Source of the DNA: Pseudomonas denitrificans (nom. rej.)
GTDB lineage: Bacteria > Pseudomonadota > Gammaproteobacteria > Pseudomonadales > Pseudomonadaceae
DNA: 64,000 nucleotides
Assembly (NCBI RefSeq): GCF_008807415.1
Contig: NZ_CP043626.1
Location: 1,178,001 to 1,242,000 of the forward strand
Reading direction: 5' to 3'
A program made the position numbers and the translations under genes. Below, in pieces: positions 54,748 to 63,667 of the stretch. The notes under the pieces were generated by a model. The model was not told the DNA's origin and did no database searches. It was given only the letters and a program-made list of their open reading frames with translations. The first letter of the stretch is position 1. Every line of letters starts with the position of its first letter.

Positions 54748-54825
54748 CGTAGGGCGCATAACGCGCCAGCGTTATCCGCCACGGGCATGCCGGCGGATAA
54801 CCTGTTCCAGGTTATGCGCCCTACG
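54748..54825. repeat. Palindromic intergenic repeat, family A, copy 3
   Basis: A 78-bp element, CGTAGGGCGCATAACGCGCC to GGTTATGCGCCCTACG, in the same orientation as the other family A copies. It is immediately beyond the stop of the fecR-like gene. The two elements together fill most of the 302-bp gap between fecR and the receptor (54535-54836), so any receptor promoter must lie in the short segment near 54540-54630. Confidence 0.85.
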
Positions 54826-54836
54826 GGGGTGGTCGT

Positions 54837-55772
54837 TCATGCCGGCTCCACGGTGACCCAATAGCGCGTCATCCGCCGCAGCTTCACCGGCAGCATGTCC
54901 GCCAGCAGCGCGAGGCCGGCGTCGCTGTCGCCCAGTGGGATCGCCCCGGTCACGCGCAGGTTCGCCAGGCGCGGGTCGCAGCGCAGGAAGCCGCTGCGGT
55001 AGCGGCCCAGCTCGCCCAGCAGGTCGTCCAGGCGCATGCCCTGGGCCAGCAGCATGCCGTTTTCCCAGGCGCTGGCATTGGCATCCGCTGTCTGCAGCGG
55101 CTGGAAGCCCTGCGCGCCGAACACCAGTTGCTGGCCGGCGCCGACTGTCTGGCTTGCATAGCCCGGCAGCTCGACGCTGACCTCCTTGTCGAGCACCGCG
55201 ACGCGGCATGCATCGCCCAGGTCGCGCAGGCTGAAACGTGCGGCCGGGGTGCGCAGCTGGCCGTGGCGGCTGTCGACGAGGAAGGGGCGCGGGTCGGGCA
55301 GGGCGTCGACGAGGATTTCGCCTTCGAGCAGGCTCAGGCGCCTTTCGCGGGCGCTGAAGGCCACGTTCACCGCGCTGTCGGTATTCAGGGTGAGCTGGCT
55401 GCCATCGGGCAGGCGCAGGTGCTTGCGCTCGCCCACGGCGGTGCGCAGGTCGGCGTTCCATTCCGCCCAGGGCAGCTGCCGCGCTGCCAGCCAGGCGGCC
55501 GGCGCCACGGCCATCAGCACGCCTAGGCGGTTGAGCATCTGCCGGCGGCTCAGGCCGCTGCGTTGCAGGCTCTGCCGGCCCAGGCCCGGCGGCAGCTGGC
55601 GCAGGCCCAGCAGGGCTTCGGCGCGGCGCCAGGCTTCGGCGTGTTGAGCGCTGCGCGCGCGCCATTGCTCGATGGCCTGCAGGTCGGCGCTACTGGCGGG
55701 ATGTTCGTTGAGGCGCACCAGCCAGTCGGCGGCTTCGCCGAGGATGCCGGGGTCCAGCGGTTGTTCGCGCAT
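54837..55772 (-). CDS. fecR: FecR-family anti-sigma sensor
   Basis: A 311-aa single-pass inner-membrane regulator. An N-terminal cytoplasmic anti-sigma domain (about residues 5-75, [25 protein letters not shown]) is followed by a membrane segment (about 82-98, [18 protein letters not shown]) and a periplasmic FecR domain ([28 protein letters not shown]). It transmits signal from the receptor's STN domain to the sigma factor encoded upstream, with which it overlaps by one base (TGATG). The symbol indicates family only. Confidence 0.9.
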   Translation of the reverse strand: MREQPLDPGILGEAADWLVRLNEHPASSADLQAIEQWRARSAQHAEAWRRAEALLGLRQLPPGLGRQSLQRSGLSRRQMLNRLGVLMAVAPAAWLAARQLPWAEWNADLRTAVGERKHLRLPDGSQLTLNTDSAVNVAFSARERRLSLLEGEILVDALPDPRPFLVDSRHGQLRTPAARFSLRDLGDACRVAVLDKEVSVELPGYASQTVGAGQQLVFGAQGFQPLQTADANASAWENGMLLAQGMRLDDLLGELGRYRSGFLRCDPRLANLRVTGAIPLGDSDAGLALLADMLPVKLRRMTRYWVTVEPA

Positions 55773-56275
55773 CAGGCGATGCTCAGGCAGGCGACGAAGC
55801 CTGCGCGCATGTAGCGCTTCACGCTGGCCAGGGAGATGCCCAGCTGCCCGGCGATCACCGGGTAGGTCAGGCCATCCAGTTGCGACAGCAGGAAGGCCTC
55901 GCGGGTCAGCGCCGGCAGCTCACTCAGGGCGGCGTCGATGCGCTCCAGCGCTTCGAGGATCAGCTCGCGGGTTTCCGGGCCGGGCGCCTGCTCTTCGGGC
56001 AGCGCGGCGACGCTTTCCAGATAGGCGCGTTCGATCTCCTGACGCCGCCAGCGGTCCACCAGCAGGCCCTTGGCGATGTGGGTGAGGAGGGCGCGCGGGC
56101 GCTCGCCGAGGTCCTCCAGCGGCCGCCGCAGCAGGCGCAGGAAGGTGTCATGGGCGAGGTCGGCGGCATCCCAGGCGTTGCCCAGCCTGCCGCGCAGCCA
56201 CTGCTGGAGCCAGCCGTTGTGCTCGTTGTAGAGGGTGTGCAGATGCTGCGGGGACGGGGTTTCGACGAGGGCCAC
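55772..56275 (-). CDS. fecI: ECF sigma factor, FecI-like
   Basis: A 167-aa extracytoplasmic-function sigma factor. Region 2 is seen in [35 protein letters not shown] and region 4 in [41 protein letters not shown]. It starts with GTG at 56275 without a strong ribosome binding site, so the start is uncertain. A Fur-like box lies about 25 bp upstream. It directs transcription of the receptor gene on FecR signalling, in the usual scheme. The symbol indicates family only. Confidence 0.9.
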   Translation of the reverse strand: MALVETPSPQHLHTLYNEHNGWLQQWLRGRLGNAWDAADLAHDTFLRLLRRPLEDLGERPRALLTHIAKGLLVDRWRRQEIERAYLESVAALPEEQAPGPETRELILEALERIDAALSELPALTREAFLLSQLDGLTYPVIAGQLGISLASVKRYMRAGFVACLSIA

Positions 56276-56297
56276 AGTGTGTGCGTCAGATTTTCAT

Positions 56298-56316
56298 TTG
56301 AGAATGCCTATCATTT
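56298..56316. promoter_or_regulatory. Fur-like box upstream of the ECF sigma gene
   Basis: TTGAGAATGCCTATCATTT resembles the 19-bp Fur consensus in its ATGATA/CATT core when read on the minus strand (AATGATA, GG, CATTCTCAA). It lies 23-41 bp upstream of the GTG start. Iron-responsive repression is therefore likely, as is standard for FecI-type sigma genes. The same gap (56276-56533) also serves fusA2. Confidence 0.65.
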
Positions 56317-56533
56317 TATGGTTTTCCCGCCGCATAGCGCAATGGCACGGCGGCGCAGCCGGTCGGACGACACCGCCCGCGACCCTCCGACACTGGAATT
56401 GCCACGAAGACGCGCTACCTTGAGCCTGTTGCGCTCAGAAATTTCTGACGCCGCACTTCCTCTCGCCGTCCCGCGCAGGCAACGGCCCCGCAGCAGCAGG
56501 CCCGGCAGTCACCCAGCAGATACGGAGCACACC

Positions 56534-58642
56534 ATGGCTCGCACCACGCCCATCGAGCTTTACCGCAACATCGGCATCGTCGCCCACGTCGACGCCGGCA
56601 AGACCACGACGACCGAGCGCATCCTTTTCTACACCGGTGTGAACCACAAGATGGGCGAGGTGCACGACGGCGCGGCGACCATGGACTGGATGGTGCAGGA
56701 ACAGGAGCGCGGCATCACCATCACCTCGGCGGCCACCACGGCGTTCTGGCAGGGCTCCTCCAAGCAGTACCCCAACAAGTACCGCTTCAACATCATCGAC
56801 ACCCCCGGCCACGTGGACTTCACCATCGAGGTGGAACGCTCCCTGCGCGTGCTCGACGGCGCGGTGGTGGTGTTCAGCGGCGCCGATGGTGTCGAGCCGC
56901 AATCCGAGACGGTCTGGCGCCAGGCCAACAAGTACCACGTGCCGCGCCTGGCCTATGTCAACAAGATGGACCGCCAGGGCGCCGACTTCCTCCGCGTGGT
57001 GGCGCAGATCAAGCAGCGCCTGGGGCATACCCCGGTGCCGATCCAGTTGGCCATCGGCTCGGAGGAAACCTTCGCCGGGCAGATCGACCTGGTGAAGATG
57101 AAGGCCATCGTCTGGAACGACGCCGACCAGGGCACCAGCTACACCGAGGAACCCATCCCGGCCGAACTGCAGGCGCTGGCGGACGAGTGGCGCGCGCACA
57201 TGGTCGAGGCCGCGGCCGAAGCCAACGACGACCTGATGAACAAGTACCTCGAAGGCCAGGAACTGACCATTGAGGAGATCAAGGCCGGCCTGCGCCAGCG
57301 CACCCTGGCCAACCAGATCGTCCCGGCGGTGCTGGGTTCCTCGTTCAAGAACAAGGGCGTGCCGCTGGTGCTCGACGCGGTGATCGACTACCTGCCGGCG
57401 CCCACGGAAATCCCCGCGATCAACGGCACCGATCCGGACGACGAAGAGAAGCACCTGGAGCGCCACGCCGACGACAGCGAGCCGTTCTCCGCGCTCGCCT
57501 TCAAGATCGCCACCGACCCCTTCGTCGGCACCCTGACCTTCGCCCGTGTCTATTCCGGCGTACTGAGCAGCGGCGACGCCGTGCTCAACTCGGTGAAGAT
57601 CAAGAAGGAGCGCGTCGGCCGCATGGTGCAGATGCACGCCAACCAGCGCGAAGAGATCAAGGAAGTGCGCGCCGGCGACATCGCCGCGCTGATCGGCATG
57701 AAGGACGTCACCACCGGCGACACCCTGTGCTCCATCGACAAGCCGATCATCCTCGAGCGCATGGACTTCCCCGATCCGGTGATCTCTGTGGCCGTGGAAC
57801 CCAAGACCAAGGCCGACCAGGAGAAGATGGGCATCGCCCTGTCCAAGCTGGCCCAGGAAGACCCCTCGTTCCGCGTGAAAACCGATGAGGAAACCGGGCA
57901 GACCATCATCTCCGGCATGGGCGAGTTGCACCTGGACATCATCGTCGACCGCATGCGCCGCGAGTTCAACGTCGAGGCCAACATCGGCAAGCCGCAGGTG
58001 GCCTACCGCGAGGCGATCCGCAGGAAGTGCGAGATCGAAGGCAAGTTCGTCCGCCAGTCCGGTGGCCGTGGCCAGTTCGGCCACTGCTGGATTCGCTTCG
58101 AGCCGGGCGACGAGGGCAAGGACGGGCTGGAGTTCGTCAACGAGGTGGTCGGCGGCGTGATCCCGCGCGAGTTCATCCCGGCGATCCAGAAGGGCATCGA
58201 GGAGCAGATGCAGAACGGCGTGCTCGCCGGCTACCCGCTGATCGGCCTGAAGGCCTCGGTGTTCGACGGCTCCTACCACGACGTCGACTCCAGCGAGATG
58301 GCGTTCAAGATCGCCGCTTCCATGGCTACCAAGCAGCTCTCGCAGAAGGGCGGCGCGGTGCTGCTGGAGCCGGTGATGAAGGTCGAGGTGGTGACGCCGG
58401 AGGATTACATGGGCGACGTAATGGGCGACCTCAACCGCCGGCGCGGACTGATCCAGGGCATGGAAGACACCCCGGCGGGCAAGGTCATCCGCGCCGAGGT
58501 GCCGCTGGGCGAGATGTTCGGCTACGCCACGGACGTGCGTTCGATGTCTCAGGGGCGGGCGAGCTACTCGATGGAGTTCACCAAGTACGCCGAGGCGCCA
58601 GCGAACATCGCCGAGGCGATCATCAAGAAGTCCCAGGGGTGA
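56534..58642 (+). CDS. fusA2: Elongation factor G, second copy (FusA2-like)
   Basis: A 702-aa translational GTPase. The G1 motif is [10 protein letters not shown]2 region [12 protein letters not shown]3 DTPGH, and G4 NKMD. It is followed by domains II-V, ending with [10 protein letters not shown]. The gene stands alone rather than in the rpsL-rpsG-fusA-tuf operon, so it is the second EF-G of Pseudomonas (P. aeruginosa fusA2 also encodes 702 aa). The stand-alone copies may act in ribosome recycling or stress, which is not shown by sequence. The ATG at 56534 was chosen because it matches the family N-terminus. Confidence 0.93.
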   Translation: MARTTPIELYRNIGIVAHVDAGKTTTTERILFYTGVNHKMGEVHDGAATMDWMVQEQERGITITSAATTAFWQGSSKQYPNKYRFNIIDTPGHVDFTIEVERSLRVLDGAVVVFSGADGVEPQSETVWRQANKYHVPRLAYVNKMDRQGADFLRVVAQIKQRLGHTPVPIQLAIGSEETFAGQIDLVKMKAIVWNDADQGTSYTEEPIPAELQALADEWRAHMVEAAAEANDDLMNKYLEGQELTIEEIKAGLRQRTLANQIVPAVLGSSFKNKGVPLVLDAVIDYLPAPTEIPAINGTDPDDEEKHLERHADDSEPFSALAFKIATDPFVGTLTFARVYSGVLSSGDAVLNSVKIKKERVGRMVQMHANQREEIKEVRAGDIAALIGMKDVTTGDTLCSIDKPIILERMDFPDPVISVAVEPKTKADQEKMGIALSKLAQEDPSFRVKTDEETGQTIISGMGELHLDIIVDRMRREFNVEANIGKPQVAYREAIRRKCEIEGKFVRQSGGRGQFGHCWIRFEPGDEGKDGLEFVNEVVGGVIPREFIPAIQKGIEEQMQNGVLAGYPLIGLKASVFDGSYHDVDSSEMAFKIAASMATKQLSQKGGAVLLEPVMKVEVVTPEDYMGDVMGDLNRRRGLIQGMEDTPAGKVIRAEVPLGEMFGYATDVRSMSQGRASYSMEFTKYAEAPANIAEAIIKKSQG

Positions 58643-58659
58643 GTTGTTCCTGAACCGAT

Positions 58660-58689
58660 AACGGCGCCCACGGGCGCCGTTTCTTTTTT
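58660..58689 (+). terminator. Rho-independent terminator after fusA2
   Basis: AACGGCGCCC-AC-GGGCGCCGTT followed by TCTTTTTTG: strong stem and T run, 17 bp after the stop. A single GAGCCCGCTCCTAC REP-like half follows at about 58714-58727. Confidence 0.9.
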
Positions 58690-58736
58690 GCAGTTGTTGC
58701 GCAGCGGCCGGCTGAGCCCGCTCCTACACGGGGGCG

Positions 58737-60212
58737 TCACTCCGCCAACGGCAACTCGAAACAGAACATCGCGCCACACGGCTCGACATTCTCCGCCCAG
58801 ATATCACCGCGATGCCGCGAGACGATGCTCTGGCACAGCGCTAGACCAATGCCGTTGCCGCTCACCTTCGACGTGAAGAAGCCATCGAACAGCCGTTCCT
58901 TGGCGCCGGCATCGATGCCCCGGCCCTGATCGAGGACTGACAATCGCGCGCTGTTCCCTTCGCTAGAAGTGCGAATGCGCAGCAGGCGGCGCTCTTCGGG
59001 GAGGTTGAGCATCTCCTCGATGGCGTTGAAGGCCAGGTTGAGGATCACCTGGCCGACCAGAACCTTCTCGCAGCTCACCCACAGCGGCTCCTCGCAGCGC
59101 TCCAGCTCCACGCGCACATTGCTCGGCTGGGCCTTGAGGCTGATGAAGTAGAGGGTTTCGCCGAGCAGTTCGTTAAGGTCGATGCGCTGTTCGGCCTGCT
59201 CCAGCTTCACCACGTATTCGCGCACGCTCTTGATGATCAGCGAGGCGTGCTCGATCTGCCGCACCGCGCTGTCCAGCCCCCAGGCGGCGGAGGCTTCGGT
59301 CTTCTGTTCGCGGTCCAGGCGGATCAGCGCGCCCTCGATGAAGTTGCGCGTGGCCGCCAGCGGTTGGCTGAGCTCGTGGGCAATCGCCAGGGCCATCTCG
59401 CCCATGGCGTTGTAGCGCGCCAGGTACTCCAGCTTCTGGTCGCTCTGGCGCTGCGCCTGGGCCGCGCGCACCTGCTCGGTGACGTCGCGGAACAGCAGCA
59501 GGTGGCCGACCAGGTCGTCCTCGATCTCGATGTAGCGGCAGGTCGCGTGGTGCCAGCGCCATTCGCCGTCCAGGCGCTGCAACTGGTAACTGACGGAATA
59601 GGGCTCGCGGCTCGGCGGCTGCATGGCGAGGTGGTGTTCCAGGCGCGGGCGCGTGGCGGTGTCGCAGCGGCCGAGGAAGTTGTGCGCCAGCCAGTCGTCC
59701 TGGCTGCCGCCCAGCAGGGGCAGGGCGGATTCGCTCAAGAAACGCAGGTTGCCATCGGCATCCAATACCGCCACGCCTTCGGCGAGGTCCTGCATGAAGG
59801 CCTTCAGCCGGCTCTCGAAACGCTGCAGGTCGCGCTCGACCTGCTTCTCCTTCGAGATATCGCGGAACTGCACCATCAGCACGTCGCGCTCCTGCAGGTG
59901 GACGCGGGTGGCGACGGCTTCGGAAAGAATCTCCACGCCCTGCTTGGAGCGGTAGCACCACTCGATGGTGCGCTGCCCGGTGCGCGCGGCGCCTTCCAGC
60001 CAGCGCAGGCCGACCGAGCGGCGGTACTGCGGGGCCTTGGCGGTCATGTCCGGCGCTTTCAGCGGTACCAGCTCTTCGAGGGTGAAGCCGAGCACGGCCA
60101 GCGCTGCGTTGTTCGCCCAGAGGATTTCCTTGGTCTGCGCGTCGTGGAGGATCACGCACAGCGGCATGGCCTGGAGCAGGGCGAGGAAGTCGTCGGGCTT
60201 GGGCTGGAACAT
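58737..60212 (-). CDS. PAS-domain sensor histidine kinase
   Basis: A 491-aa soluble histidine kinase. Two PAS domains (about residues 8-120 and 135-250) are followed by the H-box with His279 (IAHELSQPLAATRNF), an N-box (LNLAFNAIEEML) and G-boxes (VLDQGRGIDAG, GNGIGLALCQSIVSRHRG). There is no membrane segment, so it senses a cytoplasmic signal. Its ELSQPL H-box type is common in oxygen- or aromatic-compound-responsive kinases. No response regulator is adjacent. It is divergent from the iac operon across 226 bp and may regulate it; sensor kinases (iacS) accompany some iac clusters. Confidence 0.9.
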   Translation of the reverse strand: MFQPKPDDFLALLQAMPLCVILHDAQTKEILWANNAALAVLGFTLEELVPLKAPDMTAKAPQYRRSVGLRWLEGAARTGQRTIEWCYRSKQGVEILSEAVATRVHLQERDVLMVQFRDISKEKQVERDLQRFESRLKAFMQDLAEGVAVLDADGNLRFLSESALPLLGGSQDDWLAHNFLGRCDTATRPRLEHHLAMQPPSREPYSVSYQLQRLDGEWRWHHATCRYIEIEDDLVGHLLLFRDVTEQVRAAQAQRQSDQKLEYLARYNAMGEMALAIAHELSQPLAATRNFIEGALIRLDREQKTEASAAWGLDSAVRQIEHASLIIKSVREYVVKLEQAEQRIDLNELLGETLYFISLKAQPSNVRVELERCEEPLWVSCEKVLVGQVILNLAFNAIEEMLNLPEERRLLRIRTSSEGNSARLSVLDQGRGIDAGAKERLFDGFFTSKVSGNGIGLALCQSIVSRHRGDIWAENVEPCGAMFCFELPLAE

Positions 60213-60438
60213 CGAGCGTGCTCTCGGAGGCAGGTTCGGATTGGCAGTGGCGTCTTTATACCGCGCAGCGTAGCGCGAAGGGACTGCGGAGTAACCCGGC
60301 GCCGACTAGGGGATTTCTTTAGGCATGGGGCTGCACGCACCAATAGTTGGGCGGGCAGGGCGGTTCATACACTGGCCCCAACGACGACCGACCCGCATCG
60401 AACGGGCTGGCCCTACAAGAACAACCGGAGATGACGCC

Positions 60439-61590
60439 ATGCTGCGTGCCGCTCTCGCCGAACCGCTCGATGCGGACGGCCGTGCCCTCGAATTCCAGCG
60501 CGTACTGGATGAAGTCCGCCAGCGCCGCGAGGAGTTCGACACCCGCTCCTTTGTCCCGCGCGACATGATCGAACGCTTCCGCGACGTGGGCATCTACCGC
60601 GCTGCCACGCCCAAGTGCTTCGGTGGCGACGCGCTGCCGCCGGCGCAGTTCCTCCGTCTGGTCGAGCGCATCGCCGAAGCCGATGGCTCCGCCGGCTGGG
60701 TTGCCAGCTTCGGCAGCGCCAGCACCTACCTCACCGCGCTGCCGCGTCACACCCTCGCCGAGCTCTATGCCGACGGCCCGGACCTGGTGTTCGCCGGTGG
60801 CCTGTTCCCGATCCAGCCGGCGACCCAGGTGGAAGGCGGCTGGCGTGTCAGCGGTACCTGGAAGTTCGCCAGCGGCTGCAAGGGCGCCGACGTGCTCGGC
60901 GTCGGTATCGGTATCGGCGGGCCGGGCGGCAAGCCGCGCACCGCGCTGCTGCGGGCCAAGGATGTGGAGATCGTCGAGAACTGGAACGTGGTCGGCCTCA
61001 AGGGCACCGGCAGTCACGACCTGAAGCTGGACAACGCCTTCGTCGCGGACGACTGGACCTTCATCCGTGGCGGCCAATCGAACATCGACGAGCCGCTGTA
61101 CCGCTACCCGACCATTGCCTACGCCGCCCAGGTACTCGCCGTGGTGAACCTCGGCCTGGCCCGCGCGGCGCTGGACGAGATCACCCGCATGGCGTCGTCC
61201 AGCGGCGTGACCGGTGCGCCCAAGCTGGGTGATCGGGCCTACGTGCGCATCGAGATCGGCAAGGCCGAAGCCGAACTGCAGGCCGCGCGCGGCTTCTTCT
61301 ATGACGCCACCGAGGCCGCCTGGGAATGCATCCTCGCCGGCGATGCGGTCAGCCCGGAGCAGGTCAGCCAGCTGCGCCTGTCCGCCGTGCACGTGTCCCG
61401 CGCCGGCGCCGACGTGGTGCGCCGCGCCTACACCCTGGCCGGCACCACCGCGATCTACCTGCACCACCCGCTGCAGCGCTATCTGCGCGACGCCATGGTG
61501 GTCACCCAGCACGCCTTCCTCAGCGATGGCATGTACGACGGCGCCGGCGCGGTGCTGCTCGATGTGCCGCCGTTCCCCGGATACATCTGA
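60439..61590 (+). CDS. iacA: IacA-like flavin-dependent monooxygenase (acyl-CoA dehydrogenase fold)
   Basis: First gene of a probable indole-3-acetate catabolic operon, 383 aa. It has the acyl-CoA dehydrogenase fold of group D flavin monooxygenases (VGIYRAATPKCFGGDALPPAQFLRLVERIAEADGSAGWV; GSHDLKLDNAFV). IacA oxidises indole-3-acetate at C2 with reduced flavin supplied by IacG, whose gene is not in the window. The identification rests on fold plus gene order A, B, I, H, C. The ATG at 60439 has CGGAG upstream; a 38-residue N-terminal extension is possible but does not look coding. Confidence 0.82.
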   Translation: MLRAALAEPLDADGRALEFQRVLDEVRQRREEFDTRSFVPRDMIERFRDVGIYRAATPKCFGGDALPPAQFLRLVERIAEADGSAGWVASFGSASTYLTALPRHTLAELYADGPDLVFAGGLFPIQPATQVEGGWRVSGTWKFASGCKGADVLGVGIGIGGPGGKPRTALLRAKDVEIVENWNVVGLKGTGSHDLKLDNAFVADDWTFIRGGQSNIDEPLYRYPTIAYAAQVLAVVNLGLARAALDEITRMASSSGVTGAPKLGDRAYVRIEIGKAEAELQAARGFFYDATEAAWECILAGDAVSPEQVSQLRLSAVHVSRAGADVVRRAYTLAGTTAIYLHHPLQRYLRDAMVVTQHAFLSDGMYDGAGAVLLDVPPFPGYI

Positions 61591-61621
61591 TTCGAACCCA
61601 TAAGAACAAGGACCCAGAAAC

Positions 61622-61993
61622 ATGACCCGTCCGACCACCGAACCCTTGCGCGTACTGTTCTGCATCGGCATCGCCCAGCCGTTCTTCGACCTGCCCACCG
61701 GTGAAGGCATCACCGTGTGGAAGGGCTTCTCGCAGATGATGGGCGACCTCGGCGCGCTGCCGGGCATGAACGTGCTCGGCGTGCTGGATGACGACCGCCT
61801 GATGGTCGGCCCGTCCACCACCTCGCCCTGGACCGTCTACATCATGGCCGACGTGGACTGCCACCAGACCGTGATCGACGCCTGCAACCTGTTCCGCACC
61901 ACTCCGGTGGGCGAGTACAGCCTGTGGAAGTACGCCAAGGTCGAGGCGCGCATCGGCCGCCCGCTGACCATTCCCGAAGCCGCGCGGACCTGA
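61622..61993 (+). CDS. iacB: IacB-like protein
   Basis: A 123-aa protein of the family encoded second in iac operons; IacB of P. putida 1290 is of similar size and unproven function. It has two central hydrophobic blocks (VLFCIGIAQPFFDLP and PWTVYIMADVDCHQTVIDACNLF), with a YSLWKYAKVEARIGRPL end. It resembles a ferredoxin-like dimeric alpha/beta fold. Spacing to iacA is 31 bp and to the next gene 3 bp. The name is by context. Confidence 0.78.
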   Translation: MTRPTTEPLRVLFCIGIAQPFFDLPTGEGITVWKGFSQMMGDLGALPGMNVLGVLDDDRLMVGPSTTSPWTVYIMADVDCHQTVIDACNLFRTTPVGEYSLWKYAKVEARIGRPLTIPEAART

Positions 61994-61996
61994 GCC

Positions 61997-62497
61997 ATGA
62001 GCAGCCTGAGCATGGCCGAGCTGAACCGCCGCCTGGAGACCCTCGAAGGGGAAAGCCAGGTGCGCCGGTTGATGGCCCGCTACATGGACCTCTGCGACGT
62101 GCCGCACGCGCCGGTGGCGATGAGCGAGCTGGCCGAGCTGTTCAGCGAGGACGCGGTGTGGGAGGGCATCGGCTCTTCCACGGCGCAGACCTTCGGTCAT
62201 CACCAGGGCCGCGAGGCGATTGCCGCGTTCGTCTTCGGCTACCTGCCGCCGTCGCCGCACTTCACGCTGAACCTGCACTTCCTCACCAGCGAGTCGATCC
62301 GCGTCGACGGCCGCACCGCGCGCGGGCAATGGATCATGCAGCAGCTTTCGACCTACGCCGAGGGCCACACCGAGCTGTTCGGCACGCGCCTGGACATCGA
62401 CTTCCGCGAGATCGACGGGCGCTGGCAGATCAGCCACTTCCGCACCCAGCGCCTGTCGCAGCGCCTGCTGGGTAGCGCAGAGGAGCGCCACGCATGA
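61997..62497 (+). CDS. iacI: IacI-like SnoaL-type protein
   Basis: A 166-aa protein with a SnoaL/NTF2-like cone fold: LMARYMDLCDVPHAPVAMSELAELFSEDAVWEGIG, then EAIAAFVFGYL and HFLTSESIRVDGRTARGQWIMQQLSTY. In iac operons a protein of this type (IacI) is encoded between iacB and iacH or iacC. Its role in the pathway is not established. Its stop overlaps the amidase start by 4 bp (ATGA). Confidence 0.78.
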   Translation: MSSLSMAELNRRLETLEGESQVRRLMARYMDLCDVPHAPVAMSELAELFSEDAVWEGIGSSTAQTFGHHQGREAIAAFVFGYLPPSPHFTLNLHFLTSESIRVDGRTARGQWIMQQLSTYAEGHTELFGTRLDIDFREIDGRWQISHFRTQRLSQRLLGSAEERHA

Positions 62498-63657
62498 GCA
62501 CCTTCGTCAGCGAGTTCCTCCTCGGCCGCAACGATAACGGCGACGGCAAGCGCGTCGCGGTCAAGGACAGCATCGACATCGCCGGCTACCCGACCCGTTG
62601 CGGCACCCGTGCGCTGGCCGATGCCGCGCCAGCCGAGCGCAACGCCTTCGTGGTCGACGCTGTGCTCAACGCCGGCTGGCAGATCGTCGGCAAGACCAAC
62701 CTTCACGAACTGGCCTTCGGCGTCACCGGCATCAACGACTGGACCGGCACGCCGATCAACCCGATGGCGCCCGACCGCGTGCCGGGCGGCTCGTCCAGCG
62801 GTTCCGCGTCTGCCGTGGCGGCCGGGTTGGCGGATATCGCCCTGGGCACTGATACCGGCGGTTCGGTCCGCGTACCGGCGGCCTGCTGTGGCATCGCCGG
62901 GCTGAAGCCGACCTTCGGCCGGGTCAGCCGCGACGGCGTGCATCCGGCGCAGAGCAGCCTGGATTGCGTCGGCCCGTTCGCCGCCAACATGGCCGACCTG
63001 ATCGCCGCCATGCAGGTCATCTGCCCCGGCTTCGGCGAGGTCCGGATGCCGGGCGAGGGTGCCCGCGTGGCCTTCCTCGAAGTGCCGGCGGCGCCGCACA
63101 TCCAGGCTTGCCTGGGTGCCGCCGCCGACCGCGCCGGCTGGCGCCGCAGCCACCTGTTCCTCGGCGAGTTCGAGGCGGCTTTCCAGGCCGGGCTGGTGGT
63201 GATCAACCACGAGAACTGGGCCGCTTATGCGGCGCTGACCGGCAAGGGCCTGATCGGTGCCGATGTCGAGCAGCGCCTGCTGCTGGCCAGTCGCACCACC
63301 GACGCCGAGCGCGCCGAGGCCCAGAAGGTGCGCGACGGTTTCACCCGCGCTATCGACGCTGCGCTGGAGGACTTCGAAGTCCTGCTGTTGCCGACCATGC
63401 CCGACCTGCCGCCGCTGCTCAGCGATGCGCGCAACGGCAAGTCCGTGGCGGGCATGACGCCTCTGGTGCGGCCTTTCAACCTGAGCGGACACCCGGCGCT
63501 GACGGTGCCGGTGGACCTGGATTGCGGCGGGCTGAAAGTCGGCCTGCAGATCGTCGGCCGCAAGGGCGACGACGAACGTGTGTGTGCCTTCGGCGCGCAA
63601 CTCGAACACAGCCTGGCTGCCACGCGGCCTGCGCAAAAACATAAGAAATCGGCATGA
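62494..63657 (+). CDS. iacH: IacH-like amidase
   Basis: A 387-aa amidase-signature hydrolase, shorter than the usual 450-500 aa but with the full core. The Ser-cisSer-Lys triad is visible: Lys24 in VAVKDSID, the GGSSSGS loop at residues 98-104, and the nucleophile Ser124 in TGGSVR. IacH in iac operons has been proposed to hydrolyse an amide intermediate late in indole-3-acetate degradation. A plain ribosome binding site (GAGGAG) follows its stop for the next gene, iacC, 10 bp away. Confidence 0.8.
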   Translation: MSTFVSEFLLGRNDNGDGKRVAVKDSIDIAGYPTRCGTRALADAAPAERNAFVVDAVLNAGWQIVGKTNLHELAFGVTGINDWTGTPINPMAPDRVPGGSSSGSASAVAAGLADIALGTDTGGSVRVPAACCGIAGLKPTFGRVSRDGVHPAQSSLDCVGPFAANMADLIAAMQVICPGFGEVRMPGEGARVAFLEVPAAPHIQACLGAAADRAGWRRSHLFLGEFEAAFQAGLVVINHENWAAYAALTGKGLIGADVEQRLLLASRTTDAERAEAQKVRDGFTRAIDAALEDFEVLLLPTMPDLPPLLSDARNGKSVAGMTPLVRPFNLSGHPALTVPVDLDCGGLKVGLQIVGRKGDDERVCAFGAQLEHSLAATRPAQKHKKSA

Positions 63658-63667
63658 GGAGATGGGC

